DNA of 14,953 nt from Ferruginibacter sp. (GTDB taxonomy: Bacteria; Bacteroidota; Bacteroidia; Chitinophagales; Chitinophagaceae): contig JANXTN010000008.1 in assembly GCA_025352435.1 (NCBI GenBank), positions 1 to 14,953 on the forward strand. The letters are read 5' to 3'. Both the position numbers and the translations under genes were made by a program. Positions 1 through 8,033 of the stretch are shown here, one piece after another. The notes beneath the pieces were generated by a model. That model saw nothing but the letters and a program-made list of their open reading frames with translations. It searched no databases and was not told the origin of the DNA. Each line of letters starts with the position of its first letter. Position 1 is the first letter of the stretch.

Positions 1-1356
1 TTGAAATTTTTGTGCAGGTAAAGAGGTCATGCGTCTTACTGCTTCTTCCAAACTAATAACATGTTCTTCTCTTACATACTTTGCCAATACCCTTGCATTG
101 GTACCATAACCACGGGGATGTGGTGCACCTACGCCAAGTTGCCTTATACTTGCATCACTCGCAAACATGTTGAACGGATATTGCATAATTCGTTTTACAT
201 CTTCATCTCCCATACCATGAAATACCATCTGTGCACCGCCCTGTTTTATCATTTCCATTACAGTATAGGCCTCTTCTTTGGCAGTATGTTTTTTACCTTT
301 TAGCTGGTTTACCTGTTCTATACTTTTACCATTTAAAGTAGTATCTGCTTTAAAAAAAGCCACTACTGGATAACTAAAATGCGACTGTTTTCTTTTGGCG
401 AGTTTCTTCAACATAATGCCTGCAACCTGCTTTTCAATGGCGGGATTGCTTAGCCTCGCAACAATCGAATCCTGTCCATCGGCCATAATCCAATCTGGCA
501 TTAATGTTCCCAAATTTGTACTGCTTGCTGTGTATGGGTATTGGTCTATGGTTACATCTATACCTTCCTTCCGCGCAGCTTCAATGAGAGCAATCGTTTG
601 TTTGCTACGACCCCAATTCTGCTGTCCACTCAATTTAAAGTGAGAAATTTCAACCGGCATGTTGGCAACTCTGCCAATATAAATGGCTTCGTTAATTGCT
701 TCCACCACACTGTCTGCTTCGTCACGCATGTGGCTTGCATACACACCACCATACGAAGATGCAACCTTTGCCAATCGCACTACTTCTGACGTTTTACTAT
801 ATGTACCGGGTATGTAAATTAATCCTGTGCTTAATCCTACTGCACCATCCTTCATGGCTTGGTTAACAATGGCTTCCATCTGCTGCAATTCCATTTCGTT
901 AGGGTCACGCATTGCAGTGCCCATAACTGCTTTACGTACATCATTGTGTCCTATTAATGATGCGATATTGATAGACATTTTAGTGCTGTCCAGCAGCGAA
1001 AAATAGGCAGCAAGATTTGTATTAGAAGATCCGCAATTTCCTGTAACCACAGTTGTGACACCATCTAACAAAAAATTCTGTGCCAATGGATTTTTCTTTT
1101 CATCTCCCTCGCAATGCGTATGAACATCTATGAAGCCCGGAGCTACTATTAACCCTTTTGCATCCAACGTTTTTGCAGCTGTATAGTTCGGTAATTTACC
1201 GATGGCTAAAATTTTCCCGGCTTTCACCGCTACATCTGCATAGTACCAACTGTTACCTGTGCCATCTAAAACTTTTCCATTTTTTATTAATACATCAGCT
1301 TGTTGGGCTGTAACAAACAAAGGTATTGCTAGAAGAAATAAAAATGTAATTTTCAT
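1..1356 (-). CDS. N-acyl-D-amino-acid deacylase (D-aminoacylase family amidohydrolase), secreted, 3' end cut by window
   Basis: Hand translation on the minus strand stays open from the ATG at 1356 to base 1, giving 452 residues with no stop, so the C-terminus lies outside the window (family members are usually about 480-550 residues). Residues 1-17 form a hydrophobic signal peptide (MKITFLFLLAIPLFVTA, then QQ), so the enzyme is probably exported. Family motifs appear in order: PGFIDVHTH (73-81, metal-binding HxH), GVTTVVTGNCG (99-109, Cys108 a probable zinc ligand), GLSTGLIY with IPG, YASHMRD (His209), EISHFKLSG (His239), DQYPYTASST, ASDA (Asp401, likely catalytic) and HPRGYGT. Known members hydrolyse N-acyl-D-amino acids to the free D-amino acid and a carboxylate; a dihydroorotase-like or D-glutamate-specific relative cannot be excluded. 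The gene lies downstream of dnaE2 on the same strand after a 205-base gap, so it is probably a separate unit. Confidence 0.9.
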   Translation of the reverse strand, partial: MKITFLFLLAIPLFVTAQQADVLIKNGKVLDGTGNSWYYADVAVKAGKILAIGKLPNYTAAKTLDAKGLIVAPGFIDVHTHCEGDEKKNPLAQNFLLDGVTTVVTGNCGSSNTNLAAYFSLLDSTKMSINIASLIGHNDVRKAVMGTAMRDPNEMELQQMEAIVNQAMKDGAVGLSTGLIYIPGTYSKTSEVVRLAKVASSYGGVYASHMRDEADSVVEAINEAIYIGRVANMPVEISHFKLSGQQNWGRSKQTIALIEAARKEGIDVTIDQYPYTASSTNLGTLMPDWIMADGQDSIVARLSNPAIEKQVAGIMLKKLAKRKQSHFSYPVVAFFKADTTLNGKSIEQVNQLKGKKHTAKEEAYTVMEMIKQGGAQMVFHGMGDEDVKRIMQYPFNMFASDASIRQLGVGAPHPRGYGTNARVLAKYVREEHVISLEEAVRRMTSLPAQKFQ

Positions 1357-1479
1357 AATAATCGAGTTTCAGAAAGATTAAGTTTTGAAACAAGTTAGGT
1401 AAAAGTCCGAAAGTAATATCATCAAAAATCATTGCTACATAAACCAAATTTTTAAAACTGAAAAACTTTAGCAGCAATA

Positions 1480-1487
1480 CAAATTTA
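1480..1487 (-). promoter_or_regulatory. Candidate Bacteroidota -7 box for the deacylase gene
   Basis: On the minus strand this reads TAAATTTG, an exact match to the Bacteroidota housekeeping -7 pattern TAnnTTTG. It lies about 120 bases upstream of the deacylase ATG, in the 1357-1561 gap after dnaE2. The expected upstream TTG element is not clear (only a T-rich stretch at the right distance), so this is suggestive only. I see no convincing terminator for dnaE2 in the same gap. Confidence 0.3.
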
Positions 1488-1561
1488 TCAATCGAATTTT
1501 ACTGTTTTAAAAGGGTTAAGCAAATAATTTTAACGGATATAAAATATTCTTGAGTTCTTAC

Positions 1562-4500
1562 TTACCTAAAATTCCTCCCTCCATAAAAAACATTTTCTTC
1601 GGTTATTTTTGGTTTGTTGTTTTGCGCATGTGTTGGGATGTATTTTTCATCAGGTCTTGCAAGTGTGAGTAGAGGGGTGTTTTCATTTTTATGTGCTGTG
1701 AGGTTTCTCAACAGCCTTGAAAAATCGTAACAGCATTGTACAATTACATGCACGACTTCTCCTTCTACCTGCAACTTACCTTCCACCATTATCAGTTTTG
1801 ATTGTAAAATTTCTTTGCGATATTTTTCGAAAAGGCTTTCAAAAATAACAAGGTTGGCAAAACCTGTTTCATCCTCAATGGTCATAAAACAAATACCGCC
1901 TGCTGTGCCGGGTCGCTGTCGAACAAGTACAAGCCCGGCTACTTTTATGGGTGCGCCATTTTTTAATTCAGATAATCCTTTGGTAGAGACTACTCGTAAT
2001 TGTTCCAGTTTCTCTCTTATAAAACTTACAGGATGCGCTTTTAAAGACAAAGATGTAGCTGCATAATCATGCACTACATGCTCCGAAAGTTTCATACCTG
2101 GCAGTTCTATATTTTCTACTTTAGCATCTGCTGCCTGCTGTCCGCTAAAAGCTCCTATCGGCTGGTCTTTCGTGCTTACTTCCCACAATGCTTGTCGCCT
2201 ATCCAACCCAAGAGAACGAAATGCATCTGCATCAGCCAATTTTTCCAACGCTGCTTCGGGTACAGCTTTTACTCTAAGCTCATTTATATTGCTGTATGGT
2301 TTTTCTCTGCCTGCAAGCAAAATATTTATCTCATCAAATCTCAATCCTTTTACTTGTCTGAATCCTAGCCGGAGCACAAAATATTTTCCTTCTTTTTCTT
2401 CCAGCGTATTGTCCCAAAATGAGTAATTAATATCAATTGGCTTTACCTGCACATTATGGTTTTTTGCGCAACCAATTATTTGTGCTGGCTGATAGAATCC
2501 CATTGGCATACTGTTGAGCAAAGCAGTTGCAAATACATCCGGATAATAACATTTTAGCCAGCAGCTTACATACACTAATAATGCAAAACTTGCGGCATGA
2601 CTTTCTGGAAATCCATAGCTGCCAAAACCTTCGAGTTGTTTAAAAACCCGCAATGCATATTCTTCTGTGTAGCCATTTTTCGTCATACCTGCCACAAGCA
2701 TTTTCTGGTATTGTGTTACCATTCCTTTCACTTTAAATGTTGCCATGCTCCTGCGGAGTCCATCTGCTTCCGCAGGAGTAAAGCCTGCAGCGACGATTGC
2801 AATTTTCATTGCCTGTTCCTGAAACAACGGCACACCCAATGTGCGGCCTAAAATTTCTTCCAGTTCTTTTGATGGGTATACAACTGCTTCTTCTCCATTT
2901 CGACGTCGTAAATATGGATGCACCATATCGCCCTGTATGGGTCCGGGTCTTACAATGGCTACCTCTATCACCAAATCATAAAAACAGCGTGGCCGTAGCC
3001 TTGGTAACATACTTTGTTGTGCCCTGCTTTCAATTTGAAATACACCAATGGTATCTGCCTTACAGATCATGTCATAAACTATTGGATCATCTTGTGGAAT
3101 ATTAGCGAGGGTTAAATACAACGCATAATGTTTTTCGGCAAAGTCAAAAGCCTTGCGAATGCAGGTGAGCATGCCCAAGGCCAACACATCTATTTTCATA
3201 AAACCAAGTGCATCTATATCATCCTTATTCCACTCAATGCAGGTGCGGTTTTCCATGCGGGCATTCATTACAGGTACAAGGTCGCTAAGCTTGCCACGGG
3301 TTATTACAAACCCTCCTGTGTGCTGCCCGAGTTGCCGTGGAAATCCCATAAATTCTTTGGTAAGTTGCAACACTTTTAGGAGATGCAAATCACCGGGATT
3401 AATGCCCTGTTCCTGTAACCGTTTTCCTTCAAACCATTCATCTGTAAATTCCCAAATAGATGCACTTAATCGGTTAATTGTATCTACTGATAAACCCATT
3501 GCTTTTCCTACATCTCTTATGGCGCCTCTTTGCTGTTGTTGTGTTACGGTAGCAATAATTGCTGCCCGGTCTCTTCCATATTTTTGGTAGATGTATTGAA
3601 TCACTTCCTCTCTTCTTTCATGTTCAAAATCTACATCAATATCCGGTGGTTCATTTCGGGCTGAAGAAATAAATCTTTCAAATAACAAATCAAATTTTGA
3701 TGGATCTACAGAAGTAATACCAAGACAATAACAGACTGTTGAATTTGCTGCTGACCCTCTGCCTTGGCAAAGAATTTTTTGCTCTCTGGCAAATCGTACA
3801 ATATCATACACTGTAAGAAAATATGCAGCATATTTCATCTGCTCAATAAAGGTTAATTCATATTCAATTGCTTTGATTGTTTTGGCTGAAAGCTTTTCTC
3901 CGTAACGTTCTTTGGCACCTTCCCATGCAAGAAAAGTAAGTTCCTCTTGTGGGGTTCTTCCTTCGGTAGTAATCTCTTCCGGGTATTCGTATTTTAATTC
4001 ATCCAATGAAAATGCGCAGGCTTCTTCAATTTCCTGTGTACGCATTATTGCCTCAGGATATTGAGTAAACAATCGTTGCATTTCTGCGGCCGGTTTTAAA
4101 AATCTTTCTGCATTTGGGTGCAGGCGAAAGCCCGCATTGTGTATGGTGCATTTCTCTCGTATGCAGGTTACTATATCCTGTAGTTTTCGTCGCTCCGCTT
4201 GATGATAATGCACATCGTTGGTAGCAACCATTGGTACATTATATTGTTCAGATAATTCAGCCAGACGAAAAATATATTTACCATCATCTCCCTGATAATA
4301 TCTTGTGACAGCCAAATACACATTGTTTCCGAAATGTGCTTTGTATTCTTTTACCGTCTCAATAAATGATTGCTCAAAACAAAACAGTTCATTTAATTCT
4401 GTGGGTGGAATAATGATAAATTTCATTCCCTCTGAATGGCTGTATACATCGGCTTTATACAATTTACATTCTCCTTTTTCCACTCTTATGTTTCCCACAC

Positions 4501-4777
4501 TTAGTAAGTTAGAAAGCAGCGAATAAGCTTTCATATTTGTAGGGTAGGCAAGCAGACTACAGCCATCTTCGAGGTCAAGTCTGCAGGCGGGTATTAACCG
4601 TATGCCTATTTTTTTTGCGGCAGCATGTGCACGCACTATTCCTGCAAAACTGTTTCTATCTGTAACGGCAAATGCTGTATAACCAAGTGCTGCTGCATAT
4701 GCAGCCAGTTCCTCGGGATGAGATGCCCCACGAAGAAAAGAAAAATTAGAGGTTATTTGAAGTTCTGTATAGCTCAC
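1562..4777 (-). CDS. dnaE2: Error-prone DNA polymerase III alpha subunit DnaE2 (mutasome polymerase)
   Basis: This 1071-residue C-family polymerase extends DNA past lesions with low fidelity as part of the ImuA-ImuB-DnaE2 mutasome. The N-terminus carries the DnaE2-type PHP domain start (SNFSFLRGASHPEEL, residues 10-24). The palm holds GRGSAAN (339-345), PDIDVDF (378-384, with Asp381 and Asp383 as catalytic carboxylates) and KID (528-530, Asp530 the likely third carboxylate). An OB fold lies at about 944-1015 with the DnaE2-typical RQRPGTAGG and EDETGFANLV stretches. The protein ends soon after the OB fold, without the long C-terminal tail that replicative DnaE uses to bind tau. The start is GTG: an in-frame TAA lies only two codons upstream, and the overlapping ATG (4779) is out of frame and runs straight into TGA. 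It follows imuB after a 68-base gap on the same strand, so it is probably cotranscribed. Function is by family; the assignment is secure. Confidence 0.97.
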   Translation of the reverse strand: MSYTELQITSNFSFLRGASHPEELAAYAAALGYTAFAVTDRNSFAGIVRAHAAAKKIGIRLIPACRLDLEDGCSLLAYPTNMKAYSLLSNLLSVGNIRVEKGECKLYKADVYSHSEGMKFIIIPPTELNELFCFEQSFIETVKEYKAHFGNNVYLAVTRYYQGDDGKYIFRLAELSEQYNVPMVATNDVHYHQAERRKLQDIVTCIREKCTIHNAGFRLHPNAERFLKPAAEMQRLFTQYPEAIMRTQEIEEACAFSLDELKYEYPEEITTEGRTPQEELTFLAWEGAKERYGEKLSAKTIKAIEYELTFIEQMKYAAYFLTVYDIVRFAREQKILCQGRGSAANSTVCYCLGITSVDPSKFDLLFERFISSARNEPPDIDVDFEHERREEVIQYIYQKYGRDRAAIIATVTQQQQRGAIRDVGKAMGLSVDTINRLSASIWEFTDEWFEGKRLQEQGINPGDLHLLKVLQLTKEFMGFPRQLGQHTGGFVITRGKLSDLVPVMNARMENRTCIEWNKDDIDALGFMKIDVLALGMLTCIRKAFDFAEKHYALYLTLANIPQDDPIVYDMICKADTIGVFQIESRAQQSMLPRLRPRCFYDLVIEVAIVRPGPIQGDMVHPYLRRRNGEEAVVYPSKELEEILGRTLGVPLFQEQAMKIAIVAAGFTPAEADGLRRSMATFKVKGMVTQYQKMLVAGMTKNGYTEEYALRVFKQLEGFGSYGFPESHAASFALLVYVSCWLKCYYPDVFATALLNSMPMGFYQPAQIIGCAKNHNVQVKPIDINYSFWDNTLEEKEGKYFVLRLGFRQVKGLRFDEINILLAGREKPYSNINELRVKAVPEAALEKLADADAFRSLGLDRRQALWEVSTKDQPIGAFSGQQAADAKVENIELPGMKLSEHVVHDYAATSLSLKAHPVSFIREKLEQLRVVSTKGLSELKNGAPIKVAGLVLVRQRPGTAGGICFMTIEDETGFANLVIFESLFEKYRKEILQSKLIMVEGKLQVEGEVVHVIVQCCYDFSRLLRNLTAHKNENTPLLTLARPDEKYIPTHAQNNKPKITEENVFYGGRNFR

Positions 4778-4845
4778 ATTTTATTTATTACAAACATCAA
4801 TTTGTTTGATAGACATGATTTTAAAAGTTGTTCGATCTATTTTTT

Positions 4846-6348
4846 CTAAGCAAAAAAACCGTGTATAAACCATTCGTAAGTTTTAGCTGCATCATAATGT
4901 CCCAGGCGGAAAAGCCAATACCGACAGCCATCTTCCACTTCTACTGCATAATAATCTCTGTGCTTGCCTTCCTGCAGCCACCATTCCTGTTCAATTCTTT
5001 CAGGCCCATCTGCCTTCATTATTTTATGCAATTTTCCTTTGTACCTAAACAGCATCGGTGGATAATCCGGAATGGGTGCAGTTACCTCAATTCGTTCAGG
5101 ATGGTTGAGGATTTGCAGCGGTCTTGGTCGCTCTTTTTTCCATGGGATCAATGGTTTCTCATGTATGGATGTAGCGTGCTTGAATGATCGCTCAGGCCAA
5201 TAATGTTCATCCGGTAAATATCTAAAAATATGCCCCGGACCAAGCTTCCCTTCAATTCTATCCAACAGTTCTGACAGTGGTGCAGCATCTAAACTGCTGC
5301 CGGTATTCCACAAAGCTTCCTGAACAGGTATTGCTATTTCTACCACAGGTACTTCCATGATAAAAAGTTCAATACCCAGGCCTGGTGTAATGCTGCCAAT
5401 TTTTATTTCAAACAAAGAAAACAAATGTTGTACACTGCTGGAAGGTTGATGTGTACCAATTTCAATTTGCTCTATTTTTCCCTCTACTCTATGGCAATGA
5501 AGAATAGCTTTTCGCAATCCCTTTCCTTCTTTTTTGAGACGGGCACAAAGAGTTTGCAGCAATCTTTCAATAGCAATTTCAATTCCTTTGGCATGTACAA
5601 TCGGATCCAGGCATGGCAACCTTTCCTGGAATTCAATTATTGGTTTTATGGATACAATATGCTCTTCTTCTAATCCCAAAGCCTGGTGAAGACGAAGCAA
5701 AAGCTGTGGCCCAAAACGCCTGCGGAGAGAAGGTTTTGGCAAGTGCATAAAACTGCTGATTTCTCTGAGTCCTAATTTTTGCAGGCGTTCTGTAATAGCG
5801 GGCTCTAAACGTAATGCTGGTGCAGGTAAATCCAGCAATGCTGTTGCTTGCTCATTGCTTTCTACAATAACGATATTTCTACTATAATGCGTAATTGCCC
5901 AAGCAGCCCCAATAGTATCTGCCATAGCGGCTTTTACAGCATAGCCTAATAGCTTCAGGCGTGCGATAATATCTTTTACATATGGAGTATCCCCACCCCA
6001 CAAATGAGCACAACCACTTGCATCTAATATCAGTCCATCCGGTAGATCTATTGCTACCATTGGCGTGTAACGAACGCACCATTTAGCAATGCCTTTTAAA
6101 AGTTTTTCAGAAAGCTCGGATCTGTCATCCAATACTTCTAATGCAGGATAAATGGCTCTTGCATCTGCTACTGCCATGCCTATTTCAATACCTTCTATTG
6201 CAGCCAATTTATTAGTAGCTGTTATTACTAATTTTCCATGGCTTGGTAAGGCCAGTACAAAAGGCTTTTGGGCAAGTGTTGGTTTACGAAGTGTGACCCA
6301 ATCTGTCTTTAAATATTTAAACCATATCGTAATAAAGCGACTTGCCAT
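4846..6348 (-). CDS. imuB: ImuB: catalytically dead Y-family polymerase-like mutasome hub
   Basis: This 500-residue protein has the Y-family (DinB/UmuC) fold but lacks the usual carboxylate motifs: the N-terminal strand reads ITIWFKYLKTDW where active enzymes have DxD, and the second site reads DGLILDASG (104-112) rather than SIDEAYLD. Helix-hairpin-helix-like sequence follows (about 178-225), then the little-finger-like region, then the ImuB C-terminal domain ending in FIHGFFA, close to the family's typical HGLFA ending. VQEALW at 342-347 sits where other ImuB proteins carry a QxxLW/F sliding-clamp motif, so it is probably the beta-clamp binding site. In the characterised family ImuB bridges the clamp, ImuA and DnaE2. 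The start codon overlaps the imuA stop by one base (TAATG), which points to translational coupling. Family identity is strong; the clamp site is inferred by alignment from memory. Confidence 0.95.
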   Translation of the reverse strand: MASRFITIWFKYLKTDWVTLRKPTLAQKPFVLALPSHGKLVITATNKLAAIEGIEIGMAVADARAIYPALEVLDDRSELSEKLLKGIAKWCVRYTPMVAIDLPDGLILDASGCAHLWGGDTPYVKDIIARLKLLGYAVKAAMADTIGAAWAITHYSRNIVIVESNEQATALLDLPAPALRLEPAITERLQKLGLREISSFMHLPKPSLRRRFGPQLLLRLHQALGLEEEHIVSIKPIIEFQERLPCLDPIVHAKGIEIAIERLLQTLCARLKKEGKGLRKAILHCHRVEGKIEQIEIGTHQPSSSVQHLFSLFEIKIGSITPGLGIELFIMEVPVVEIAIPVQEALWNTGSSLDAAPLSELLDRIEGKLGPGHIFRYLPDEHYWPERSFKHATSIHEKPLIPWKKERPRPLQILNHPERIEVTAPIPDYPPMLFRYKGKLHKIMKADGPERIEQEWWLQEGKHRDYYAVEVEDGCRYWLFRLGHYDAAKTYEWFIHGFFA

Positions 6349-7076
6349 TACCCAACTTTTTTATGAGCAATTTTTTCTACCTGTGCAGCAATACTAAAAT
6401 GCCTGAACTTTCCTGCCACACATTCCACCTGCCATTTACCAGGGTGTCCGTTTCTCACTTTCAGCAGCTCTACATTCCATTTAGGAAACCCAATGCCGGG
6501 CATATTATTAAATGTCTGGGTTGGGAGAGAAGTAATTTTCCAACGGGTAACACAAGCTGTTGTACTTACCCTTGTAGGATTTTGCCGTAGGATGAAACCA
6601 GTTACTTTGCTTTTTTCAACAGCCAATTGTAATCGGCGGGAAGCGGTAAAACTCAATTCCGGTATATCAGCAACTACTGCTCGCAGACCTTCACATTTCA
6701 ATGATTCTTCCATTATCCATGCAATGTCTTTTTCTTTGGTGACCTGAATAAAAATTACGTGGTGGGGCAAAACACCAAATGCCTTTAGTGCAGAAGGGAA
6801 GATGTTTTTTTTATTGCTTATCCAAATACAGGCGCCTGCATTTCGCATAAGCGAAGCGAGTATTACGGACACAAAACCTCCTGTTGCTGCAGCAGCTTCT
6901 ACATTTGAAAACATAAACTCATGCATAACTCCTGTAGGAAACTGTGAGAAGGGAAATGCTTTTCGCATAGGACCCAAATTAACATCTAATGCAGCATTGG
7001 CAGTAGTTTTGGTAAAACCCTGTAGCGGAAGAATTTCTTTTTCCAGCCTTGCTATGATAGAAGATTTTGCAGCCAT
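6348..7076 (-). CDS. imuA: ImuA: RecA-like mutasome accessory protein
   Basis: This 242-residue protein is the first gene of the imuA-imuB-dnaE2 cassette. It has the ImuA layout: an early FPTGVMHEF element (46-54), a RecA-like core without a proper Walker A motif (ATGGFVSVI at 64-72 lacks GKT), the conserved segment VVADIPELSFTASRRLQLA (134-152), and a C-terminal ending of type W-NVELLKVRNGHPGKW-V (200-216). Family knowledge: ImuA is needed for DNA-damage-induced mutagenesis together with ImuB and DnaE2 and is usually under SOS-type control. The ATG at 7076 is preceded by a short A/T-rich leader carrying a palindromic candidate operator (see 7103-7143). The stop codon shares one base with the imuB start. 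Confidence 0.9.
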   Translation of the reverse strand: MAAKSSIIARLEKEILPLQGFTKTTANAALDVNLGPMRKAFPFSQFPTGVMHEFMFSNVEAAAATGGFVSVILASLMRNAGACIWISNKKNIFPSALKAFGVLPHHVIFIQVTKEKDIAWIMEESLKCEGLRAVVADIPELSFTASRRLQLAVEKSKVTGFILRQNPTRVSTTACVTRWKITSLPTQTFNNMPGIGFPKWNVELLKVRNGHPGKWQVECVAGKFRHFSIAAQVEKIAHKKVG

Positions 7077-7096
7077 ACTTGTTATTAAACAATATG

Positions 7097-7143
7097 CAAT
7101 ACTACTAAACTATTTAGTAATAAAATTGCTTAATAATTTAGTA
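7097..7143 (-). promoter_or_regulatory. Candidate operator/promoter of the imuA-imuB-dnaE2 operon
   Basis: Bases 7103-7119 are a perfect palindrome with 7-base arms and a CTA centre (TACTAAA-CTA-TTTAGTA). The half-site recurs as ATTTAGTA at 7136-7143, exactly 24 bases from the copy at 7112-7119. On the minus strand TAGTATTG (7097-7104) is a one-mismatch match to the -7 box TAnnTTTG, about 20 bases before the imuA ATG. The palindrome would therefore fall in the promoter spacer, a classic position for a repressor. The repeats are seen directly; control by a LexA-type or other S24-family repressor is inferred from the known damage control of imu cassettes. Confidence 0.5.
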
Positions 7144-7301
7144 TTTCTTAAGTATTGATTATTAGCTCCTTATCCGATAGTATTAAAAATTTGTACAGCG
7201 CTCAAAAATTTTTAAGATAAAAACGATTTATATTTCGAATACCTGTAGCCTATGTCCCGGATTGGTCCCTATTTGTTTATTTTAGGGTAATAAAGATTTT
7301 A

Positions 7302-7333
7302 TTGGTTATAAAAGGTTATTCTTTATTAGTTTG
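7302..7333 (+). promoter_or_regulatory. Weak candidate promoter of the phosphopantetheinyl transferase gene
   Basis: TTG at 7302-7304 is followed after 21 bases by TTAGTTTG (7326-7333), one mismatch from the Bacteroidota -7 pattern TAnnTTTG, about 30 bases upstream of the ATG at 7362. The 7077-7361 gap is shared with the divergent imuA gene, so both promoters must lie within it. No Shine-Dalgarno sequence is visible before 7362. Confidence 0.25.
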
Positions 7334-7361
7334 CTTTTATAATTCTTTTTAAAAATATTTC

Positions 7362-8033
7362 ATGTATCTATATCATGATTACTCTTTTTTACAGCTATGT
7401 TTCAAAATACTGATAATTTCTCATTTTTTAAATGAAAAATTATCAGTATTTCCTAAAGCTATCCAAGATGTTATTAAAAAATACGTGGCAGAAAGAGACA
7501 GAAATGCGAGGATACTTTCTAAATTATTGTTGATGGATGGCTTATCTTATTTTTTCCCAAATGAAAAAATAGATCTGGCGTTATTACAAATAATAGGTAA
7601 GCAAGTGTATCAAAATTTTCCTATTCATTTTACAAGTTCACATAGTGAAGATTTAGTTATTGTGGCATTCTCAGCAACCGGGCAAATAGGCATTGATATA
7701 GAGTTTAAAAAAAATATTGACACCGGGATCTTTGTAGATTTCTTACATGTAAACGAAGAAAAATCCATAGAAAAAAGTTTCAATAAAATAGCTCTTTTTT
7801 ATTCTCTCTGGACTAAAAAGGAAGCACTGATTAAATCATGCGGTATAGGAATAAATGCAGATTTTAAAACGATTGATTGTTCTAAGGATAAAACAGACTT
7901 TAATAACCAAACTTACTTTTTTAGAGAAATATTGTTGGATGATAATTACAGCTGTTATGCTGCTAGCACACGAAAAAAAATAATTCTAGATTATAAAGAA
8001 ATTTTTCTTGATTACAACAACCATTTTTCATAA
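7362..8033 (+). CDS. Sfp-type 4'-phosphopantetheinyl transferase
   Basis: This 223-residue protein would move the phosphopantetheine arm from CoA to the serine of a carrier domain; the obvious nearby target is the NRPS encoded at 8547-12473. Family motifs: FPKAIQDVIKKYVAERDRN (30-48, the N-lobe helix with the conserved DR), FTSSHSEDLV (90-99, the SHS segment), GIDIE (110-114, with metal ligands Asp112 and Glu114) and FYSLWTKKEALIK (146-158, with Glu154 and Lys158). The length is normal for the Sfp class. The start is uncertain: residues 1-14 match nothing I recognise, recognisable similarity seems to begin near FKILIISHF (14-22), and a second ATG at 7375 in another frame starts a PPTase-like MITLFYSYV but stops after 12 codons. 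Base composition is very AT-rich. The 3' end overlaps the convergent acetyltransferase gene by 22 bases. Confidence 0.9.
   Translation: MYLYHDYSFLQLCFKILIISHFLNEKLSVFPKAIQDVIKKYVAERDRNARILSKLLLMDGLSYFFPNEKIDLALLQIIGKQVYQNFPIHFTSSHSEDLVIVAFSATGQIGIDIEFKKNIDTGIFVDFLHVNEEKSIEKSFNKIALFYSLWTKKEALIKSCGIGINADFKTIDCSKDKTDFNNQTYFFREILLDDNYSCYAASTRKKIILDYKEIFLDYNNHFS

Noticed and set aside
1295..1477. 60-residue minus-strand ORF near the deacylase start
   Set aside because: It overlaps the deacylase signal-peptide region in another frame and runs through the leader; it has no recognisable features.
3153..3590. 145-residue plus-strand ORF
   Set aside because: It lies entirely antisense to the conserved palm region of dnaE2 and is a shadow frame, like the other plus-strand ORFs inside the minus-strand genes.
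6864..6890. Possible Walker A in ImuA (ATGGFVSVI)
   Set aside because: There is no GKT/GKS, so this is not a working P-loop; it fits the degenerate RecA-like core of ImuA.
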